DNA of 5,410 nt from Bordetella parapertussis (GTDB taxonomy: Bacteria > Pseudomonadota > Gammaproteobacteria > Burkholderiales > Burkholderiaceae_C). Of the stretch, positions 1 through 5,410 are shown piece after piece (the first letter of the stretch is position 1; each line of letters begins with the position of its first letter). Below the pieces are notes generated by a model. The model was not told the origin of the DNA. It made no database searches and saw nothing but the letters and a program-made list of their open reading frames with translations. The stretch is from contig CAMBXY010000106.1 in the NCBI GenBank assembly GCA_945871945.1, positions 1 through 5,410 on the forward strand, written 5' to 3'. The position numbers were made by a program, and so were the translations under genes.

Positions 1-948
1 GTGGTGCAACCCAACCGCGCTCTGCACGCGGCTTTAATTTCGCGCTTGAAAATCATGGCCGACTTGGACATTGCCGAAAAACGTTTGCCGCAAGACGGGC
101 GCATTTCTTTGCGCTTGGGGCAACGCGCCATCGATGTGCGTGTCTCCACCTTGCCGGGTGCGCACGGCGAACGTGCCGTGCTGCGCTTGCTAGACAAATC
201 GCAAAGCCGCTTGACGCTGGCGGCGGTCGGCATGCAAGGGCCCACGCTGCAGCGCTTTGAGCAACTCATTGCCCAGCCCCACGGCATTGTGTTGGTCACC
301 GGCCCCACGGGTTCGGGCAAAACCACCACGCTTTACGCCGCTTTGCAGCAACTCGACGCGGCGCATTTCAACATCATGACGGTGGAAGACCCCATCGAAT
401 ACGAGTTAAGCGGCATTGGCCAAACCCAGGTCAACCCAAAAATTGACCTCGACTTTGCCAAAGCGCTGCGGGCTATTTTGCGGCAAGACCCCGACATCAT
501 CATGATTGGCGAAATCCGCGACAAAGAAACTGCGCAAATCGCTATTCAAGCCTCGCTCACCGGCCACTTGGTGCTGGCCACCTTGCACACCAATGACGCG
601 GTCAGCGCCGTCACCCGTTTGACCGATATGGGCATAGAACCGTTTTTGCTCAGCTCGTCCTTGCTGGGCGTGCTGGCGCAACGCTTGGTGCGCAAGCTCT
701 GCCCCAGTTGCCAAGGCGCGGGCTGTGTGGCTTGCGGCCAAACCGGCTTTCTGGGCCGCACCGGTATTTTTGAATTACTCACTACCGACGAGGCGCTGCG
801 CGGCCTCATCCACGACCGCGCCAGCGAAGCGGAGTTGTTGTCTGCGGCCAAGCGCCAAGGCATGATTTCCATGCGTGAGGATGGCGAGCGTTTGGTGGCG
901 CAAGGCATCACTTCGGCGCAAGAACTTTTGCGAGTCACCCGCGAGTAA
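1..948 (+). CDS. gspE: Type II secretion system ATPase GspE (5'-truncated by window edge)
   Basis: Cytoplasmic hexameric ATPase that powers pseudopilus assembly in the type II secretion system, acting with GspL and GspF. The visible 315 residues hold the end of the N2 domain (the stretch around [15 protein letters not shown], residues 20-34) and the whole ATPase core. Walker A is GPTGSGKT (101-108, Lys107), the Asp box lies at about 125-145, Walker B is IIMIGEIRD (166-174, catalytic Glu171), and the His box is LATLHTNDA (192-200). A four-cysteine zinc motif (Cys234, 237, 242, 245) follows. The spacings Lys107-Glu171 and Lys107-Cys234 match those I recall for Vibrio EpsE, so the core is colinear. 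The GTG at base 1 is an internal valine, not a start; roughly 150 or more N-terminal residues lie outside the window. The loop between the cysteine pairs is unusually short. PilB of type IV pili is the alternative, but the GspF-like neighbour favours GspE. gspF follows after 6 bases. Confidence 0.95.
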   Translation: MVQPNRALHAALISRLKIMADLDIAEKRLPQDGRISLRLGQRAIDVRVSTLPGAHGERAVLRLLDKSQSRLTLAAVGMQGPTLQRFEQLIAQPHGIVLVTGPTGSGKTTTLYAALQQLDAAHFNIMTVEDPIEYELSGIGQTQVNPKIDLDFAKALRAILRQDPDIIMIGEIRDKETAQIAIQASLTGHLVLATLHTNDAVSAVTRLTDMGIEPFLLSSSLLGVLAQRLVRKLCPSCQGAGCVACGQTGFLGRTGIFELLTTDEALRGLIHDRASEAELLSAAKRQGMISMREDGERLVAQGITSAQELLRVTRE

Positions 949-954
949 GGAGCT
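946..954 (+). promoter_or_regulatory. Ribosome binding site of gspF overlapping the gspE stop
   Basis: The sequence TAAGGAG combines the gspE stop codon (946-948) with a purine-rich Shine-Dalgarno core (AAGGAG, 947-952). Only two bases separate it from the ATG at 955, shorter than the usual 5-9. The protein N-terminus (MPAYTYEA) still matches the GspF family start, so 955 is kept. The overlap suggests translational coupling to gspE. Confidence 0.6.
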
Positions 955-2175
955 ATGCCCGCCTACACCTACGAAGCCATCACCGAAAGCGGCGCCACCG
1001 AACGTGGCGTGGTGGAAGCCGACTCCGAGCGAGCGGCCAAGAGCCAACTTCGCGCCCAGTCGCTTATCCCCTTAAAGCTGGCCTTGATGGCGCAAGACAA
1101 ACCGCGCTTGGCCGGCGATGTGGTGTTGTGGCAAGCACGGGCGTTCAGCCGCACCGACTTGGTGGTGTGGACGCGCCAACTCGCCAGCTTGGTGGGCGCG
1201 GGCTTGCCATTGGAGCGGGCTTTGAGTGCTTTGAGCGATGAAGCCCCCACGCCTGCGCAGCGGGACTTGGTGGCGCAAGTGCGGGCCGAGGTGAATGCCG
1301 GCGCACCGCTGGCGCAAGCCTTGGCGCAGCATCCGCGTGAGTTCGACAACTTATACACCGCCGTTATTGAGGCCGGCGAGCAAAGCGGGCGCTTAGGCGC
1401 GGTGCTGTTGCAACTGGCCAAAGACCAAGAAAGCGCCCACGCCATGCGCAGCAAATTGCTGGCTGCCTCGCTTTACCCCGCCATCGTGAGCGGCGTGGCT
1501 TTGCTGATCGTGCTGTTTTTGCTGGCCTATGTGGTGCCCCAAGTGGCGCAAGTTTTCACCAGCACCCAGCGCAGTTTGCCTACGCTGACCGTGGCCATGT
1601 TGTTTATCAGCGAGGTGGTGCAAGCCACTTGGCTGGCAGGCTTGGTGCTGCTGCTCGCCGGCATGGTGGTGCTGCGATTGCTGCTGCGCCAAACCGCGTT
1701 TCGCTTGGCGTTCGACCAAGCTTGGCTCAAGCTGCCCTTGCTGGGGCGCTTAAGCTTGGGCTACAACGCGGCGCGTTTTGCCAGCACGCTGGCGCTGTTG
1801 GTGGGTGCGGGTGTGCCGATTTTGAAGGCCTTGCAAACCGCGGCGCATACGCTGTCGAACATGGCGCTGCGCGAGCACGCCATGAAAGCCATCGATTTAG
1901 TGCGCGAGGGCGCGCCGCTGGCCAGCGCCTTGGCGCAAAACAAACGCTTGCCAGGGGTGTTGTCCATGTTTGCCCGCTTGGGCGAACAAACCGGCCAGTT
2001 GCCGCAAATGTTGAGCCACGCGGCCGAGCATTTGGGCGAAGAAGTGCAACGCCGCGCCATGCAATTGGCCACCGTGTTAGAACCCCTGTTGATTGTGACC
2101 ATGGGTTTGGTGGTCATGTTGATTGTGTTGGCGGTGATGTTGCCCATCATCGAACTCAACCAGTTCGTTCAATAA
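955..2175 (+). CDS. gspF: Type II secretion system inner-membrane platform protein GspF
   Basis: Polytopic inner-membrane protein at the centre of the type II secretion assembly platform, thought to pass force from the GspE ATPase to the growing pseudopilus. The 406-residue length is normal for the family. The N-terminus MPAYTYEAITESGATERGVV (1-20) is the characteristic GspF lead-in. Two homologous T2SSF domains follow, at about 70-193 and 272-396. Each contains a similar Gly-Glu motif: EAGEQSGRLG (139-148) and RLGEQTGQLP (341-350). Hydrophobic membrane segments are at about 173-197, 224-243 and 375-398, and the end PIIELNQFVQ is typical. It begins 6 bases after gspE and is probably cotranscribed. 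The next gene is not gspG, so gspF may be the last gsp gene in this operon. PilC is a less likely alternative because the N-terminus resembles GspF. Confidence 0.95.
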   Translation: MPAYTYEAITESGATERGVVEADSERAAKSQLRAQSLIPLKLALMAQDKPRLAGDVVLWQARAFSRTDLVVWTRQLASLVGAGLPLERALSALSDEAPTPAQRDLVAQVRAEVNAGAPLAQALAQHPREFDNLYTAVIEAGEQSGRLGAVLLQLAKDQESAHAMRSKLLAASLYPAIVSGVALLIVLFLLAYVVPQVAQVFTSTQRSLPTLTVAMLFISEVVQATWLAGLVLLLAGMVVLRLLLRQTAFRLAFDQAWLKLPLLGRLSLGYNAARFASTLALLVGAGVPILKALQTAAHTLSNMALREHAMKAIDLVREGAPLASALAQNKRLPGVLSMFARLGEQTGQLPQMLSHAAEHLGEEVQRRAMQLATVLEPLLIVTMGLVVMLIVLAVMLPIIELNQFVQ

Positions 2176-2179
2176 GGGG
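2174..2179 (+). promoter_or_regulatory. Ribosome binding site of the 5'-nucleotidase gene
   Basis: AAGGGG overlaps the last bases of the gspF stop codon and lies 7 bases before the ATG at 2187, a normal spacing. It decides the start: the reading frame stays open further upstream, but that part overlaps gspF and is a frame shadow. Confidence 0.6.
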
Positions 2180-2186
2180 CACGGCC

Positions 2187-3101
2187 ATGGCAAGTCTTGA
2201 CGGCAAATTGGTGGTGGCCATTTCTTCGCGCGCCTTGTTCGACTTCGAAGAAGAGAACCTTGTGTTCGAGCAAACGGATGACCGCGCCTACATGGACTTG
2301 CAGTTGCAGCGCTTGGAAACCCCGGCCAAGCCCGGCGTGGCCTTCTCGCTGGTGCAAAAGCTGTTGGCGTTCAACACGCCCGAGGCACAACGCGTGGAGG
2401 TGGTCATTCTTTCGCGCAACGATCCGGTCAGCGGCATGCGGGTGTTTCGCTCGGCGCAGCACTATGGCTTGGATATTCAACGCGGCAGTTTCACCCGAGG
2501 CCAACCGCCATGGCGCTATTTAAAGCCGCTCAACGCCAATTTGTTTTTGTCCACCCACTTGAGCGATGTGCGTGCAGCCCTTGACGCCGGTGTGCCCGCC
2601 GCGCAGGTCTACCCGCATTCGGCACATGCCTCTGAAGCGCATCCGCATGAGGTGCGCATCGCTTTTGACGGCGACGCGGTGCTGTTCAGCGACGAGGCCG
2701 AGCGGGTGTTTCAGTCGCAAGGCTTGAGCGCTTTTCAGCAACACGAGAAAGACAAAGCCTGGCTGCCCTTGTTGGCCGGCCCCTTCAAGCCGCTGTTGGC
2801 GGCTTTGCACCGTTTGCAAACCGAGGACACGCCGCACATGGGCATACGCACGGCGCTGGTGACCGCGCGCAGCGCGCCCGCCCACGAGCGCGCCATACGC
2901 ACGCTGATGCAATGGAATATTCAGGTGGATGAAGCCATGTTTTTGGGCGGCTTGGCCAAGGGCGAGTTTTTGCGCGAATTTGAGCCCGATTTTTTCTTTG
3001 ATGACCAAACCGGCCATATTGAATCAGCGGCGCGCCATGTGCCGGCGGGGCATGTGGCCAGCGGAGTGCAAAATACGCCTCTTGTTAATGAAAAAGATTA
3101 G
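2187..3101 (+). CDS. Cytosolic 5'-nucleotidase, NT5C1 (cN-I) type, HAD fold
   Basis: Predicted soluble, Mg-dependent phosphatase that hydrolyses nucleoside 5'-monophosphates (AMP is the main substrate of the animal relatives) to nucleoside and phosphate. The 304-residue protein resembles human NT5C1A along its length, as I recall that sequence. An AISSRALF stretch (11-18) is near the N-terminus. HAD motif I is AFDGDAVLFSDE (159-170), with nucleophile Asp161 and acid/base Asp163. Motif II is LVTARSA (224-230, Thr226), motif III holds Lys258 in GGLAKGEF, and motif IV is FFFDDQ (269-274, Asp272 and Asp273). No signal peptide or membrane segment is seen, so it should be cytoplasmic. ATG 2187 is preferred because a Shine-Dalgarno precedes it and the family motifs begin just after. 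It lies 11 bases after gspF and directly abuts the ABC transporter gene. Bacterial members of this family (Pfam 5-nucleotidase, PF06189) are known. The substrate here is inferred. Confidence 0.88.
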   Translation: MASLDGKLVVAISSRALFDFEEENLVFEQTDDRAYMDLQLQRLETPAKPGVAFSLVQKLLAFNTPEAQRVEVVILSRNDPVSGMRVFRSAQHYGLDIQRGSFTRGQPPWRYLKPLNANLFLSTHLSDVRAALDAGVPAAQVYPHSAHASEAHPHEVRIAFDGDAVLFSDEAERVFQSQGLSAFQQHEKDKAWLPLLAGPFKPLLAALHRLQTEDTPHMGIRTALVTARSAPAHERAIRTLMQWNIQVDEAMFLGGLAKGEFLREFEPDFFFDDQTGHIESAARHVPAGHVASGVQNTPLVNEKD

Positions 3102-4934
3102 ATGAGCCTGTTCACCCCTGTGCGTCAGATGTGGCGCAAAGTTCGCACCCATTTGAGTCATGTCTGGCAACTCTCGTTGCCCTATTTCCGCTCGCAAGAA
3201 CGCTGGCGAGCCAGGTTTTTGCTGCTGGCGTGTATAGGCCTTAATTTGGGCATGGTTTATGTGTTGGTTTTGCTCAATGACTGGAACCGCGTTTTTTATG
3301 ACGCCTTGCAAAACCGCGATGCCGAGGTGTTTTGGCAGCAGTTGCAAATGTTCGCCAAGTTGGCGGGTGCCTTCATTGTGGTCGCGGTCTATCGGTTTTA
3401 CCTCACTCAATTGCTGGAAATCCGCTGGCGCGCTTGGATGACCAAAGACTTTTTGCAGCGCTGGACCAGCCACAATATTTTTTACCAACTGGAGTTGCGC
3501 CAGTTCTCCCAGTTGGGCGACGGCGCGCCGCCCTCGGACAACCCCGATCAACGCATTCAAGAAGACATTCAAATGTTTACCGCCGACACCGTGGGCCTGA
3601 GTTTGGGCTTGCTAGACGCGGTGGTCACCCTTGGCAGTTTTGTCGGTATTTTGTGGATGCTGTCGGGCAGTTTTGATTTTCACTACCAAGACTATGTGTT
3701 CACCATTCCTGGGTTTATGGTTTGGATGGCCTTGATCTACGCCCTGTTGGGCAGTTTGATAGGCCACTTTTTAGGCCGCTCTATGTCGCCGCTGAATTTT
3801 GCCCAACAGCGCTTGGAAGCCAATTTTCGTCACCACCTGATGCGTGTGCGTGAATACAGCGAAGCGATTGCGCTGGACAGGGGCGCTGAGTTTGAACGGG
3901 TCTCTTTACAAAAGCGTTTTACCAGCGTGGTGGACAATTTTTTACTGCTGCTCAAGGTGCAAAAGCGCTTCACTTGGTTCAGCTCGGCTTATGGACAGGC
4001 GGCGGTGGTGTTTCCCATGTTGGTAGCCGCCCCGCGCTATTTCAGCGGCAGCATACAACTGGGCGAGTTGATACAAATTTCTTCGGCCTTTGGCCAAGTG
4101 CAAGAGTCCTTGAGCTGGCTGGTCAACAACTACCCGCGGCTGGCGTCATGGAGTGCCACCACCCAGCGTTTGCACGGCTTTTTAGATCAAATGGAAACCA
4201 CCCGTTCCATCTCTTTTGCGATGGTGCATGCCCCCGCCGAAGACCAAGTCGTGCCTTTGTCGCTGAAGACTTCAGCGCTCACCATCAGCTTGCCCGATAG
4301 AACCGTTTTGCTCGACGATGTGGTGCTGCAAGTCAGCCGAGGCGACTCGGTGCTGATTCGCGGCCCGTCCGGCAGCGGCAAATCCACCTTGCTGCGTGTG
4401 CTGGCCGGTATTTGGCCTTATGTGCGCGGCTGGGACGGGCAGCGCCAGCCCTTGTCGCTTTATGAGGCAGTGGCCTTGCCTGCCGACAGCATGTTCGTGC
4501 CCCAACGTCCCTATTTTCCCGAAGGTCGTTTGCGCGACGCACTTTGCTATCCCGGTGAAGTCGACACCTACACCGATGTCGATTTACAGCAAGCTTTGAT
4601 GATGGCGGTGTTGCCCCAGTTCATCACCCAACTCGACAAAGTCGGCCAATGGAGCCAGCAGCTTTCGGGTGGCGAAGCCCAACGCTTGGCGATGGCGCGG
4701 GTCTTTTTGAAGCAACCGCATTGGGTGTTTGCCGATGAAGCCACCAGCGCCTTGGATGAAGCCACGGAAAAAGTGATTTACGAACGCTTGTTGGCCATGG
4801 TTAAGGCTCAAGGTGGCGCCTTGGTGTCGGTGGCGCACAGACCCAGTGTGGCGGCCTACCACCAGCGTTTATGGCAGTTGGTGAATGCCTCTGAGGGCAG
4901 CACCAAGAGCTATGTGATGCAAGTGAGCCATTAA
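3102..4934 (+). CDS. ABC transporter, fused permease and ATPase, YddA/ABCD class
   Basis: A 610-residue half-transporter that probably works as a homodimer in the inner membrane. Residues 1-360 form a membrane domain of the ABC_membrane_2 / SbmA-BacA type. Hydrophobic segments lie at about 37-58, 84-104, 166-187, 202-224 and 292-312, with perhaps one more near 320-342. NPDQRIQEDI (147-156) is the motif typical of the YddA and peroxisomal ABCD groups. The ATPase domain (about 390-600) is intact: Walker A GPSGSGKS (421-428, Lys427), Q-loop Gln468 in FVPQRP, signature LSGGEAQR (521-528), Walker B WVFADEA (541-547, Asp545 and Glu546), and H-loop His579. Relatives move peptides, cobalamin or fatty-acyl compounds, so the substrate cannot be read from sequence. 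ATG 3102 directly follows the nucleotidase stop TAG with no clear Shine-Dalgarno, suggesting coupled translation. It ends in tandem stops TAA TAG and overlaps the end of the convergent gene by four bases. Confidence 0.92.
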   Translation: MSLFTPVRQMWRKVRTHLSHVWQLSLPYFRSQERWRARFLLLACIGLNLGMVYVLVLLNDWNRVFYDALQNRDAEVFWQQLQMFAKLAGAFIVVAVYRFYLTQLLEIRWRAWMTKDFLQRWTSHNIFYQLELRQFSQLGDGAPPSDNPDQRIQEDIQMFTADTVGLSLGLLDAVVTLGSFVGILWMLSGSFDFHYQDYVFTIPGFMVWMALIYALLGSLIGHFLGRSMSPLNFAQQRLEANFRHHLMRVREYSEAIALDRGAEFERVSLQKRFTSVVDNFLLLLKVQKRFTWFSSAYGQAAVVFPMLVAAPRYFSGSIQLGELIQISSAFGQVQESLSWLVNNYPRLASWSATTQRLHGFLDQMETTRSISFAMVHAPAEDQVVPLSLKTSALTISLPDRTVLLDDVVLQVSRGDSVLIRGPSGSGKSTLLRVLAGIWPYVRGWDGQRQPLSLYEAVALPADSMFVPQRPYFPEGRLRDALCYPGEVDTYTDVDLQQALMMAVLPQFITQLDKVGQWSQQLSGGEAQRLAMARVFLKQPHWVFADEATSALDEATEKVIYERLLAMVKAQGGALVSVAHRPSVAAYHQRLWQLVNASEGSTKSYVMQVSH

Positions 4935-5410
4935 TAGTTTCTGCGGTAGACCTTATGCAGACCTTTGGGCGACAACACCAGTTGCCACATCTGCTTGTGG
5001 CGTGTGCGAAAACTTGCTGCGCTGCTGAGCAAATGAAAACGCCACATGCGGTAAAAACGCTCGTCATGAGATAAGCGCAACTGCGGCCACGCCATCTCGA
5101 AGCGCTGGTGCCAGTGCTGCAAAGTGCGGTCATAGTCCGCACCAAAGTTATGCACATCTTCCACCACGAAATGCGCTTCGCTGGCTTGGGTGACCTCGTC
5201 GAGCCTAGGCACATAGCCTGGCGCGTGAATGTGTTTATCGTCCCACGCATCAAGCAAGCCCGAGTTCGGGCTCTTGCCTTGGGTTTGCAGCAGCATCCAG
5301 CCGTCGTCCTTCAAACTGCGTTTGGCGGTTTGAAAGAAGGCTGAGAAATCTTTTTGTCCCAACTGATCAAACAAACCGATGCTGACGATGCGGTCAAAGC
5401 GCGATTTGCT
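4931..5410 (-). CDS. Cyclopropane-fatty-acyl-phospholipid synthase-like SAM methyltransferase (5'-truncated by window edge)
   Basis: C-terminal 159 residues of a CFA-synthase-family enzyme, which uses S-adenosylmethionine to modify double bonds in membrane phospholipid acyl chains. The visible part starts with SKSRFDRIVSIGLFDQLG, equivalent to the end of the Rossmann fold in E. coli Cfa. EDVHNFGADYDRTL (84-97) is the best family signature, and the WPQLRLSHDERFYRMW region (104-119) and the RTRHKQMWQLV region near the end also match. Frame and spacing align without gaps to E. coli Cfa residues 239-317, as I recall that sequence. A TTG at 5374 could be mistaken for a start but encodes an internal leucine; the frame is open to the window edge. 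Three residues of the bicarbonate pocket differ from E. coli Cfa, so the exact reaction is uncertain. The stop TAA (4933-4931) overlaps the stop of the ABC transporter gene. Confidence 0.88.
   Translation of the reverse strand, partial: SKSRFDRIVSIGLFDQLGQKDFSAFFQTAKRSLKDDGWMLLQTQGKSPNSGLLDAWDDKHIHAPGYVPRLDEVTQASEAHFVVEDVHNFGADYDRTLQHWHQRFEMAWPQLRLSHDERFYRMWRFHLLSSAASFRTRHKQMWQLVLSPKGLHKVYRRNY

Noticed and set aside
1..3. GTG as the start codon of gspE
   Set aside because: The protein begins mid-domain relative to the GspE family; the N-terminal domain must lie upstream of the window.
674..1938. Recurrent octamer TGGCGCAA on the plus strand (for example 674, 896, 1088, 1271, 1310, 1544, 1931)
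   Set aside because: It resembles a possible uptake or skew-type repeat, but nearly all copies are in the same frame and encode Val/Leu/Met-Ala-Gln, so codon preference and protein composition explain them. A genome-wide count by strand would settle it.
1629..2186. Open frame extending the nucleotidase upstream by 186 residues
   Set aside because: It overlaps gspF in another frame, is Ala/Arg/Gly-rich without family resemblance, and a Shine-Dalgarno and family N-terminus point to ATG 2187.
2862..2884. GCGCGC-rich inverted repeat as a possible hairpin
   Set aside because: It lies inside the nucleotidase catalytic motif II region (VTARSAPAH) and has no T-run, so coding constraint explains it.
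2520..3017. 165-residue antisense reading frame inside the nucleotidase gene
   Set aside because: It is a complement shadow of a gene with clear catalytic motifs; no start signal or domain is seen.
3024..3572. 182-residue antisense reading frame across the nucleotidase/transporter junction
   Set aside because: It lies opposite two well-supported genes, has no recognisable motif, and its composition is that expected from the complement of GC-rich coding DNA.
5372..5374. TTG as the start codon of the minus-strand methyltransferase
   Set aside because: The frame continues to the window edge and the upstream residues (SKSRFDRIVSIG) match the CFA family, so this codon is an internal leucine.

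Overview
The window looks like a piece of chromosome from a betaproteobacterium, most likely Burkholderiales and possibly the Comamonadaceae group. This is inferred from the moderately GC-rich coding DNA with heavy TTG use for leucine, the style of the GspE and GspF proteins, and the overall gene set. No sequence search was possible, so the taxonomic call is tentative. The DNA is almost fully coding. There are no RNA genes, CRISPR arrays, insertion sequences, attachment sites or clear intrinsic terminators, and no gene-free stretch longer than about 11 bases.

Layout: (1) bases 1-948 (+), the C-terminal two thirds of the type II secretion ATPase GspE, cut by the left window edge; (2) 955-2175 (+), the complete inner-membrane platform protein GspF; (3) 2187-3101 (+), a HAD-fold cytosolic 5'-nucleotidase of the NT5C1 (cN-I) type; (4) 3102-4934 (+), a fused permease/ATPase ABC transporter of the YddA/ABCD class; (5) 4931-5410 (-), the C-terminal part of a cyclopropane-fatty-acid-synthase-like methyltransferase, cut by the right edge and convergent with gene 4.

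Genes 1-4 have gaps of 6, 11 and 0 bases and probably form one transcription unit. GspE and GspF work together: the ATPase drives pseudopilus assembly through the platform protein. The nucleotidase and ABC transporter have no known role in type II secretion and appear appended after gspF, where gspG often sits in other species. They are tightly linked to each other: TAG is followed directly by ATG in the same reading frame.

Most of the window is ordinary core metabolism and secretion. The points most worth a second look are the altered bicarbonate-pocket residues in the CFA-like enzyme, the unusually short zinc-finger loop in GspE, and the single in-frame amber codon separating the nucleotidase from the transporter. 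I do not see evidence for a wholly new system.
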